From Crotalaria pallida (taxonomy: Eukaryota > Streptophyta > Magnoliopsida > Fabales > Fabaceae), in contig CM075655.1 of assembly GCA_037953625.1 (NCBI GenBank), positions 80,441,501 through 80,505,500 of the forward strand: a stretch of 64,000 nt of DNA, in the 5' to 3' direction. Numbering within the stretch: the stretch's first letter is position 1; the number at the start of each line of letters is the position of its first letter. The translations under genes were made by a program, and so were the position numbers. The notes beneath the pieces were generated by a model. It did not search any database, had not been told where the DNA came from, and saw nothing but the letters and a program-made list of their open reading frames with translations. Of the stretch, positions 1-9,975 are shown piece by piece.

Positions 1-955
1 ACCCAATCAATGGTGGAAAAATTGAAAAGCCAAGGAGAATGGAGGAGGGAGTAACTCGTGAGCCAAGAAGGAAGAGGAATGAGCTCCTAGCCAAAGTCCA
101 TGAAGCAAGCATGATGGATGTGTTTGATTTTGGGTTTGGGGTGCCCAAGATCAAGTGTTTATGGTGGATTGATGATGAAAATGTGATGGAGTTGCTCTTG
201 GAGAGGAGAGAATTTGATGGAGATGGTGTTTTTGTGTTGGAGTTGAAAGGTGGTGGAATGAATCACTTTTGGTGCTTCAATACTTGCCTTGGATGACTGA
301 AAAATCGTGTGGCTGTGGTTGAAAACTTAGCCACCAAGCCAGAATCGACGCACCAGATTCAATCTGGTCTGCGCCTCGCGCCTGGGCGCGCGATCAGCAC
401 CAGCACCAAGCTGGTGCATGGCTTACACGGTCAGCAGGGGTTTTGGCGCGCCAACAAGGATTCTGGTGCATGCTGGTGCGTGTGGCCGCTCGCCTGGGCG
501 AAATGGTGCCTCGCCTGGGCGTATTTTCCACTGGTTTGGTGCACCATGAATAGTGCACCCGCTTGGGCGCATGGCTCGTGCGCCTGGGCGAAAATCTGGG
601 TTTCCAACCTTCGATTCGCCGTAACTTTTTCGTTAACCGTCGGATCGAGTCCAAATTTTTAGACATGCTTCTTCACCCCATAAACTTCACATCCAACGGT
701 GGAATTTATTTTCTTAGCATCCTATAATAAATTTCTAATTTTCTCTTTTCGGTCGATTTCTAACATCTAAAACGCCGATTTAACTCCCGATTTCGCTTAT
801 TTGACTTTGCCCAAAGCCACAACTGCCTTCTATACAACCCCTAGAACCTATAATCACCACTCACCTATCTACCAAAATTCATTAAGTCATTATTCCAATT
901 TTTTCTAAGGTTTTTTATTAATAATTTCATTTAAATCAAAGTTTAGGATGCTACA
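1..955 (-). repeat. Family A LTR0, partial (3' LTR of copy 1)
   Basis: Read on the minus strand the LTR starts TGTAGCATCC at 955, directly after a purine tract (plus strand attctctcccact, 956-968), and is cut by the window edge. It holds the inverted pair ccgtcggat (637-645) and atccaacgg (691-699), then a cluster of CGCCTGGGCG-type palindromes (about 369-600). It shares with LTR1 a 21-bp deletion near 390 that LTR2 and LTR3 lack. Confidence 0.9.
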
Positions 956-2652
956 ATTCTCTCCCACTTACCTGAATTTCGTCCTCGAAATTCGCCGAAC
1001 AATTGTGGATGAGACTGCCTGATCTTATCCTCCAGTTCCCATGTAGCCTCTTCCACATCATTCCTGATCCAAACAACTTTAACCAAAGAGATTTCCTTGC
1101 CCCTGAGCTGCTTCACCTGCCTATCTTCGATTCTCACTGGCAGAACTTCGAAAGTCAAATTCTCCTTCAAAGGCAAATCATCTAAGGTAACCACATGCGA
1201 AGGATCATGGACGTATTTCCTTAGTTGTGAAACATGAAACACATCATGAAGCCTTGACAAATGAGGGGGTAATGCAATCCTGTACGCCACTGGGCCAACC
1301 TTCTCCAGAATCTCATAAGGCCCAACAAACCGAGGAGTTAACTTCCTGGATTTGATTGCCCTACCAATTCCTGTGATCGAAGACACTCTTAGGAACAAAT
1401 GATTCCCAACATCGAAATCCAAAGGTCTCCTTCGCCTATCTGCATAACTCTTTTGGCGATCCTGTGAAGTTTTCATTTTGTTCTTGATCATTGTGACCTT
1501 CTCCGTTGTTTCTTTCACAATGTCAGGACCTGTCAACAGATTTTCACCTATCTGGAACCAACACAAAGGCATTCTACATTTTCTTCCGTAGGGAGCCTCG
1601 AATGGTGCCATACCGATACTGGAGTGAAAACTGTTGTTGTATGTAAACTCCATCAAAGGTAGTAACTGTTCCCAACTACCGGCTTGTTCCAGTACACATG
1701 CTCTCAACAAATCTTCAAGTGTCTGGATAGTACGCTCAGATTGTCCGTCTGTCTGCGGATGATAAACTGTACTGAACTTTAGCTTAGTACCCAATGCTTG
1801 TTGAAGACTCTGCCAAAATCTAGACAGAAATCTCGGATCGCGATCGGATACAATACTAGTGGGAACACCATGCAACTTCACTATGTCCCTGATGTACAAC
1901 TGAGTCAACTTCTTAAGAGTATACTTCTTATGGGTAGGAATAAAATGAGCACACTTTGTAAGATGGTCCACAACCACCCAAACTGAATCACATCCTCCAG
2001 TAGTCCTTGGTAAACCCGTCACAAAGTCCATAGCTATACTGTCCCATTTCCACTCCGGGATATCAAGTGATCGCAAAGGACCACCAGGCTTTTGATGCTC
2101 AATCTTAAACTGCTGACAAGTTAAGCAATGAGACACGTGATCGGCCACATCAGTTTTCAACTTCGGCCACCAATAAATCCTTTTTAGATCTTGGTACATC
2201 TTTGTTGTACCAGGATGAAAATTCATCTTGGTTCGATGTGCTTCCCACAGGATATCTCTTCTAACTTCGAAATCCATAGGAACACATATCCGACCCCTAA
2301 ATCGGATGATTCCATCAGAACCTTTCACAAAGTCGGGCTCTTCATTGCCTGATGCCCCTTCTAACAACTTTTGCAGCTCTACATCATCGGCTTGCCTTTC
2401 TTTAATAAGACCCATCAAGTCATTAGTAACCCGCAACATTTCAAGAACAATGCTCTTCTCTTTCACTTGCATGTTCAAGTTGAGGTCACTAAACTCCTGA
2501 ATTAATTCCATCTCTTTCACCATCAAATTGCTGACATGCAAAGTCTTACGACTTAGTGCATCAGCCACTACATTGGCTTTGCCCGGATGATACTGAAGAT
2601 CGAAGTCATAGTCTTTCAGAAATACCATCCACCTCCTCTGTCTCATGTTCAA
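943..2652 (-). pseudogene. pol: Family A copy 1: RNase H end, integrase and chromodomain-like part of pol
   Basis: This 569-codon frame is the downstream part of a Gag-Pol polyprotein, cut off from its upstream part by an in-frame TAA at 2656-2658. It starts with the end of RNase H (YHPGKANVVADALSR). Next come the integrase HHCC zinc finger (CLTCQQFK near residue 175) and the DDE core (MDFVTGLP, VSDRDPRF, and the E in DGQSERTIQTLEDLL). The C-terminal 60 residues (RQVKQLRGKEI, EEATWELED) resemble the chromodomain-like tail of plant chromoviruses. The frame reads through the polypurine tract and stops at 943-945, inside the first 13 bases of the LTR. The first methionine is only the first one after the stop and need not be a true start. 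Integrase would insert cDNA into chromatin. The element is probably inactive. Confidence 0.9.
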
Positions 2653-2655
2653 CTC

Positions 2656-5310
2656 TTAATCGAAGAGATAGAGAAGACTTTTATGATCGCTAAAGACTTC
2701 GAACTTTGAACCATATAGATAATGCCTCCAGATTTTCAAAGCAAAAACTACTGCCGCCAACTCAAGATCATGAGTGGGATAGTTCTGTTCATGCTGCCTC
2801 AATTGTCTGGATGCATAAGCTATGACTTGCCCTTGCTGCATCAACACACAACCCAACCCTTGCTTAGAAGCATCACAATACACCACGAAGGTTTGAGTCG
2901 GGTCCGGCAAAATTAACACTGGGGAACTAGTCAACCGCCTCTTCAACTCTTGGAAACTACCTTCACATTCCGGGGACCACTCAAACGGAACACCTTTCCG
3001 TGTAAGAGTCGTCAATGGAAGGGCCAATTTAGAAAACCCCTCAATAAACCTCCGATAATACCCAGCCATACCAAGAAAACTTCTGATCTCAGTAATGGAC
3101 TTAGGTCTCTCCCACTTAAGTACCGCTTCCACCTTAGAAGGATCAACAGCAACACCCTTCTCAGAAATGACATGCCCCAGGAACTGCACTTCATTCAACC
3201 AGAAACTACACTTAGAAAGCTTTGCATAAAGCTGTTTGGATTTGAGAATTTGCAGCACTATTCTCAGATGCTTAGCATGCTCACTTGGACTCTTAGAATA
3301 GATTAGAATGTCGTCAATGAAGACTATGACGAAAGAATCCAAGTACGGCCTGAATATTCTGTTCATATAATCCATGAAGATGGTCGGAGCATTAGTGAGA
3401 CCAAAGGACATAACCACATATTCAAAATGTCCATATCTCGACCTGAACGCCATTTTAGGAATGTCCTCCTCTCGGATACGGATTTGATGGTATCCCGGTC
3501 GAAGGTCAATCTTAGAAAATACAGCTGCTCCTCGCAATTGGTCCAACAAATCGTCGATGCGAGGGAGAGGATATTTATTTTTCACAGTCACCGCATTCAA
3601 TCGTCTATAATCGATGCACATTCGGAGACTTCCGTCCTTCTTTTTAACAAAAAGAATCGGAGCTCCCCAAGGTGACACGCTCGGCCTAATCAAACCCTTA
3701 GCCAAAAGCTCCTCTATCTGCTTTTTCAACTCTTCTAGCTCCGGAGGTGCCATCTGGTACGGGGCTATAGAAATAGGACCTGCACCAGGCATCAGATCAA
3801 TACTAAACTCCACTTCTCTATTCGGCGGTAATCCAGGAATCTCCGCAGGAAAGACTTCTGGAAACTCGCAGACTATCGGAATCTGACTGATCTCTGCCTC
3901 CTCATCCATCTCCAGGGCAGATAAAGAAAGATCACTGATAGTAATTGATTTCTGATGACAGTCAATCAGAACATGGTGCCGAGACATCCAGTCCATGCCC
4001 AGAATGATGTCGAGCTTAGTTAGAGGTAAACAGATGAGATTCACTTTGAATTCCCGCTCCAATACTCGAAGTGGGCAATCCAAACACATAGTTGATGTGA
4101 CTACAGAAGAATTTGTGGGTGTAGAAACAGATAATTTATAAGGCATTTCTATTGCAGACAACCCTAACCTCTTCATGCAATCGGAAGAAATAAATGAATG
4201 AGTAGCTCCGCAATCAAAGAGAATACCACAAGGAATACTATTAACATAACCGGTACCTCTAATCAGTTCATCAGCATCAGTAACCTCCTCGCCGTCTAGA
4301 GTATACACCTTGCCCTTTCGAGTCACCCTGTTGTCACCAGCTTTCTGAACCTTAGCCACATTCACCTCCTTCTTAACTGCATTTTTAGGACAATTTGTCA
4401 CAATGTGACCCGGCTGCCCGCACTTGTAACAGGTTGGACCCTTACTCAGATCCAATGTCCAACAATCTCCCCTGTGGTGTCTACCACAATGTGGACAAGT
4501 TGGAATAGGACCAAAAGTGCTTACTGCTTGGCCTGTTCTAGGCTGAGAGTAAGGACCTGGTCGCTGCACCGAACTCTTGCCCCTGACAGGACCTCCAGAC
4601 TTCTGCACATTCTTGCTGCGTTTCTCAGCTGCACGCTGCTTGCGGCTCTTTTCATAAGTGCTGGTCATGTTGATCAACTGAGACAGGTTGGAGATGTTCT
4701 GATATTCAAAGGCCATCTTGATCTCCGAACGAAGTCCGGTCTCGAACTTGATGCACTTTGTCCTCTCATCGGCATCCCTGTAACTTCCTGCATACCGGAT
4801 CAAGTCCTCAAACCTAGCGGCATATTCTCCGACGCTCATGTTCCCTTGCACGAGCTGCAGAAAAGTAATCTCCTTCTCTCTACGGACATCTTCCGGAAAG
4901 TACTTGCCCAGAAAACGACTCTTGAACAAGTCCCATGTAATCGCCTGATTGTTAGCCTCCAAACCCCTCCGCATTTGCTGCCACCAATGTTCCGCTTCAC
5001 TAGTCAGCATATACTGTGCTAGCAGAACCTTCTTTTCTTCCAGTGGTGCCATAGTATTAAGGATCTTCTCGATCTCTTGCAACCATAGCTGTGCCCCATC
5101 GGGATTGAAACCACCTTCGAACTTCTGCGGGTCGTTCTTCCTGAACCGCGCCAACCAATCGATAGCTACTGGAGCTGGGGGTTGAGGAATCATTGCAGCC
5201 GTTGTTGCTGTTGCTGCTGCTGCGATGTTATTCCCCTGATCCTGTTGCATCTTAGCCATCTGCTCCAGAATAGCTCGGATCCCACCATTATCGATCCGTC
5301 TACCAGCCAT
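2656..5310 (-). pseudogene. gag-pol: Family A copy 1: gag, protease, reverse transcriptase and RNase H
   Basis: 884-codon frame. Gag comes first: a capsid-like region at about residues 60-190, a basic stretch, and a CCHC zinc knuckle (CYKCGQPGHIVTNC, near residue 295) that would bind the RNA genome. The aspartic protease has FDCGATHSF near residue 360. Reverse transcriptase runs from about 525 to 720 with WGAPILFVKKKDGSLRM and the catalytic VFIDDILIYSKS. RNase H starts with YCDASKQGLG near 807. The frame ends at TAA 2656-2658 inside RNase H. Copy 3 has two lysine codons here, so copy 1 lost 3 bp and gained a stop. The ATG at 5308-5310 lies about 160 bp after the primer binding site and starts every copy. 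One continuous Gag-Pol frame is usual for chromoviruses. Confidence 0.92.
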
Positions 5311-5410
5311 TCTGTTTAGTCATGCACAAGGCCGACAATTAATGCTTAATAGCATAGTTAATAGTATAAACATCCTATCAATAGACTCTAGACTCTAAAC
5401 TATAATTATC

Positions 5411-5433
5411 GATTACTCGCTCGGTGAGTAATC
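5411..5433 (-). promoter_or_regulatory. Leader hairpin downstream of the PBS, copy 1
   Basis: GATTACTC and GAGTAATC form a perfect 8-bp inverted repeat around a 7-base loop, about 40 bp downstream of the primer binding site in the untranslated leader. The same hairpin occurs in copies 2 and 3 (copy 3 differs only in the loop), and a related one is in element C. Leader hairpins of retroelements often serve packaging or dimerisation; that role is inference here. Confidence 0.45.
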
Positions 5434-5471
5434 ACTGGAGTAGCTCATAACTCCAAAGGCCGAGGGAAACT

Positions 5472-5483
5472 GCTCTAATACCA
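5472..5483 (-). other. Primer binding site, copy 1 (tRNA-iMet type)
   Basis: The minus strand reads TGGTATTAGAGC just after the 5' LTR. The usual plant initiator-Met site, TGGTATCAGAGC, is intact in copy 3. Copies 1 and 2 both carry T instead of C at the seventh base, a shared derived change that should weaken tRNA annealing. Confidence 0.75.
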
Positions 5484-6270
5484 TAAAATTTAACACCTAA
5501 GTTTATTTGCCCTTTTATACCCTTAATTAACAATAGCAACTTGAAAATTTCATTTTAAACTTATAAATTGATTAGGAAAAACATTTAGTTACTTCTGATT
5601 CATATGAAAATCTCCCGTCAAACGGACGGAGTTTCGTTTGTTTTTAGGACTTTCCCAAAATTTCTGTTTTCCTGCAACCTGATAAATAACATATTTTCAA
5701 ATTTCAAAGCTAGCAGGGCTATTCACATATATAACAGTTTGTGCAACTTCGTGCACGCATCAGAAAAGCCAGTTTAAGACATCAGAGTTAAAAGCATCAG
5801 AGTTAGCGGAATATAAACAAGTTAGGAAAACAGTTTTTCCCCAAAATAGACCCCTTTCCCAAAAGGAGTCGTCCTGGGCCCCCAAAAGCTATTTACATTT
5901 ATACACAAAAAAAATGATTCACATCATCGGGCCCAGGACATTCTCATGTCCTACATGACTAAAGGTAACCTACTTTCCCTGGGAGGAAAAGTACTCCTGC
6001 TCGGCCTGATCTTGTGCAAACTCTTCCTCAGTGCCTGTGGAGATAGTAAGGAGTGAGTATTACACATAAAATGGGGAGGCAGTTTCCAATTAAGACATAA
6101 TGTAACACTAAGCCATACACATATAACAATTCAATCACAACATAATGAGAGTCAATGTATCACAATTCATTTTCAAGTATTCATTAGTTTCTCAAATCAA
6201 TTTTATTTAACATTTTCTTAAGTCTTTCGTTCCATGTATTTTAAACATATTCATATTCTTTTCAATCTGT

Positions 6271-6646
6271 CCCTGGTCACGACCTACTGCGTCTGCACTC
6301 CTCTGCACTCACGACTTACTGCGTCCGGGTGTGTTTCTCAATCCCCTGGTCACGACCTACTGCGTTCCCACCACCGCGCGATAACGGCTTACTGCGTCCG
6401 GGTATAATACAATCTCCCCTGGTCACGACCTACTGCGTTCGCACCCCCGTGCGATAACGACTTACTGCGTCCGGGTATAATACAATCTCCCCTGGTCACG
6501 ACCTACTGCGTTCGCACCCCCGTGCGATAACGACTTACTGCGTCCGGGTATAATACAATCTCCCCTGGTCACGACCTACTGCGTTCGCATCCCCGTGCGA
6601 TAACGACTTACTGCGTCCGGGTATAATACTATCTCCCCTGGCTGAG
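6271..6646. repeat. 73-bp hairpin minisatellite in LTR1
   Basis: Units start at 6343, 6416, 6489 and 6562 (exact 73-bp period), preceded by a diverged 72-bp unit at 6271 and followed by a partial one at 6635. Each unit has two half-repeats built on ACGACYTACTGCGT. Between them is a perfect 6-bp inverted repeat, TCGCAC-CCCC-GTGCGA (6439-6454 in the second unit). LTR2 and LTR3 have one unit fewer. Confidence 0.9.
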
Positions 6647-7217
6647 CCTGGGTGTAATTCATTTTGTTCTTTTATCATTATCAATTCTTTAGCACTTTCC
6701 ATTACTCAAAATTAATCACCACTTTACTCATTTCCACTATCCAATGATCACAATTATATTTTATAACTTAATTAGCCCAATTCAACATAATATCACATCT
6801 CAATTCATTTAACAACATAGGCATCTAAGTCATCAATCATCACCAAATAACAAATGAGACATATCATCATCAAAATAATTTCCATAAGTCATAGATTCTA
6901 GTTTAACAATTATTCCATATCATATCAATCCTAAACTACCACAAAAATCTTAGTACCCATTATATGCATATTGTAAACTAAACCCCAGAGTAAGGTAATA
7001 CTCACTATAACCCACTCCTTACCTTAAATTAGTAAAGAGAAATTAGAACCTTAGTGAGCCCTAGCTCAAAATCTCGGAAACTTGAACTTCCTAAGTCTAG
7101 CTTGCCACCTCAATATGGAAATGATGAAATGATGATAGACAAGCCTATTTGAGAGAGCACAAGAGGAATTATCCTTGTCCTTGCCTTGGTTTGAGTTGGA
7201 AGGCATGAAAAAAATCC

Positions 7218-7227
7218 CTATATAACA
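7218..7227 (-). promoter_or_regulatory. Possible TATA box of family A LTR
   Basis: The plus strand reads ccctatataac, giving TTATATAGG on the element's strand about 1.05 kb into the LTR. If it is used, U3 is about 1 kb long and the hairpin minisatellite lies in the transcribed R/U5 part. No start-site evidence is available; a TATA-like string in AT-rich sequence can be chance. Confidence 0.35.
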
Positions 7228-8262
7228 AAGAGTGCAAGAACCCTAAGGGTTTTAGAACAAAATCCATGAATTAAGGAGAGTTTGAATGAAAAGGAAATAA
7301 CTTATGGCATGAAGCTACTTACCCAATCAATGGTGGAAAAATTGAAAAGCCAAGGAGAATGGAGGAGGGAGTAACTCGTGAGCCAAGAAGGAAGAGGAAT
7401 GAGCTCCTAGCCAAAGTCCATGAAGCAAGCTTGATGGATGTGTTTGATTTTGGGTTTGGGGTGCCCAAGATCAAGTGTTTATGGTGGATTGATGATGAAA
7501 ATGTGATGGAGTTGCTCTTGGAGAGGAGAGAATTTGATGGAGATGGTGTTTTTGTGTTGGAGTTGAAAGGTGGTGGAATGAATCACTTTTGGTGCTTCAA
7601 TACTTGCCTTGGATGACTGAAAAATCGTGTGGCTGTGGTTGAAAACTTAGCCACCAAGCCAGAATCGACGCACCAGATTCAATCTGGTCTGCGCCTCGCG
7701 CCTGGGCGCGCGATCAGCACCAGCACCAAGCTGGTGCATGGCTTACACGGTCAGCAGGGGTTTTGGCGCGCCAACAAGGATTCTGGTGCATGCTGGTGCG
7801 TGTGGCCGCTCGCCTGGGCGAAATGGTGCCTCGCCTGGGCGTATTTTCCACTGGTTTGGTGCACCATGAATAGTGCACCCGCTTGGGCGCATGGCTCGTG
7901 CGCCTGGGCGAAAATCTGGGTTTCCAACCTTCGATTCGCCGTAACTTTTTCGTTAACCGTCGGATCGAGTCCAAATTTTTAGACATGCTTCTTCACCCCA
8001 TAAACTTCACATCCAACGGTGGAATTTATTTTCTTAGCATCCTATAATAAATTTCTAATTTTCTCTTTTCGGTCGATTTCTAACATCTAAAACGCCGATT
8101 TAACTCCCGATTTCGCTTATTTGACTTTGCCCAAAGCCACAACTGCCTTCTATACAACCCCTAGAACCTATAATCACCACTCACCTATCTACCAAAATTC
8201 ATTAAGTCATTATTCCAATTTTTTCTAAGGTTTTTTATTAATAATTTCATTTAAATCAAAGT

Positions 8263-9972
8263 TTAGGATGCTACAATTCTCTCCCACTTACCTGAATTTC
8301 GTCCTCGAAATTCGTCGAACAATTGTGGATGAGACTGCCTGATCTTATCCTCCAGTTCCCATGTAGCCTCTTCCACATCATTCCTGATCCAAACAACTTT
8401 AACCAAAGAGATTTCCTTGCCCCTGAGCTGCTTCACCTGCCTATCTTCGATTCTCACTGGCAGAACTTCGAAAGTCAAATTCTCCTTCAAAGGCAAATCA
8501 TCTAAGGTAACCACATGCGAAGGATCATGGACGTATTTCCTTAGTTGTGAAACATGAAACACATCATGAAGCCTTGACAAATGAGGGGGTAATGCAATCC
8601 TGTACGCCACTGGGCCAACCTTCTCCAGAATCTCATAAGGCCCAACAAACCGAGGAGTTAACTTCCTGGATTTGATTGCCCTACCAATTCCTGTGATCGA
8701 AGACACTCTTAGGAACAAATGATTCCCAACATTGAACTCCAAAGGTCTCCTTCGCCTATCTGCATAACTCTTTTGGCGATCCTGTGAAGTTTTCATTTTG
8801 TTCTTGATCATTGTGACCTTCTCCGTTGTTTCTTTCACAATGTCAGGACCTGTCAACAGATTTTCACCTATCTGGAACCAACACAAAGGCGTTCTACATT
8901 TTCTTCCGTAGGGAGCCTCGAATGGTGCCATACCGATACTGGAGTGAAAACTGTTGTTGTAAGTAAACTCCATCAAAGGTAGTAACTGTTCCCAACTACC
9001 GGCTTGTTCCAGTACACATGCTCTCAACAAATCTTCAAGTGTCTGGATAGTACGCTCAGATTGTCCGTCTGTCTGCGGATGATAAACTGTACTGAACTTT
9101 AGCTTAGTACCCAATGCTTGTTGAAGACTCTGCCAAAATCTAGACAGAAATCTCGGATCGCGATCGGATACAATACTAGTGGGAACACCATGCAACTTCA
9201 CTATGTCCCTGATGTACAACTGAGTCAACTTCTTAAGAGTATACTTCTTATGGGTAGGAATAAAATGAGCACACTTTGTAAGACGGTCCACAACCACCCA
9301 AACTGAATCACATCCTCCAGTAGTCCTTGGTAAACCCGTCACAAAGTCCATAGCTATACTGTCCCATTTCCACTCCGGGATATCAAGTGATCGCAAAGGA
9401 CCACCAGGCTTTTGATGCTCAATCTTAAACTGCTGACAAGTTAAGCAATGAGACACGTGATCGGCCACATCAGTTTTCAACTTCGGCCACCAATAAATCC
9501 TTTTTAGATCTTGGTACATCTTTGTTGCACCAGGATGAAAATTCATCTTGGTTCGATGTGCTTCCCACAGGATATCTCTTCTAACTTCGAAATCCATAGG
9601 AACACATATCCGACCCCTAAATCGGATGATTCCATCAGAACCTTTCACAAAGTCGGGCTCTTCATTGCCTGATGCCCCTTCTAACAACTTTTGCAGCTCT
9701 ACATCATCGGCTTGCCTTTCTTTAATAAGACCCATCAAGTCATTGGTAACCCGCAACATTTCAAGAACAATGCTCTTCTCTTTCACTTGCATGTTCAAGT
9801 TGAGGTCACTAAACTCCTGAATTAATTCCATCTCTTTCACCATCAAATTGCTGACATGCAAAGTCTTACGACTTAGTGCATCAGCCACTACATTGGCTTT
9901 GCCCGGATGATACTGAAGATCGAAGTCATAGTCTTTCAGAAATACCATCCACCTCCTCTGTCTCATGTTCAA
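8263..9972 (-). pseudogene. pol: Family A copy 2: RNase H end, integrase and chromodomain-like part of pol
   Basis: Near-identical to copy 1, with the same HHCC finger, DDE residues and C-terminal chromodomain-like region. It is cut off from the upstream frame by the same TAA (9976-9978). It has VVVDRLTK where copy 1 has VVVDHLTK, and GRKCRTPLC where copy 1 has GRKCRMPLC; copy 3 agrees with copy 2 at both, so copy 1 carries the derived states. Confidence 0.9.
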
Positions 9973-9975
9973 CTC

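Larger units (their letters stand above)
5489..8275 (-). repeat. Family A LTR1 (2787 bp)
   Basis: A single LTR acting as 5' LTR of copy 1 and 3' LTR of copy 2. On the minus strand it starts TGTAGCATCC at 8275 and ends near 5489 with GGTGTTAAA, where the expected terminal CA is mutated. It contains the inverted-pair module (7942-8019), the GC palindrome cluster (about 7690-7920), a possible TATA box near 7222, and the hairpin minisatellite at 6271-6646. Two plus-strand ORFs of 85 and 117 codons lie in it; they recur in the other LTRs simply because the LTRs are near-identical. Confidence 0.92.

Noticed and set aside
39..296. 85-codon plus-strand ORF repeated at 7359, 14607 and 21878
   Set aside because: It lies antisense inside family A LTRs and is repeated only because the LTRs are near-identical. 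No recognisable domain.
309..662. 117-codon ORF and its 90-codon antisense partner in each family A LTR
   Set aside because: The ORF is driven by the GC palindrome cluster; Ala/Trp-rich low-complexity translation, overlapping on both strands.
6271..6646. Repeats with spacers resembling a CRISPR array
   Set aside because: The 73-bp units are near-identical throughout with no unique spacers, they lie in an LTR, and the genome is a plant's.
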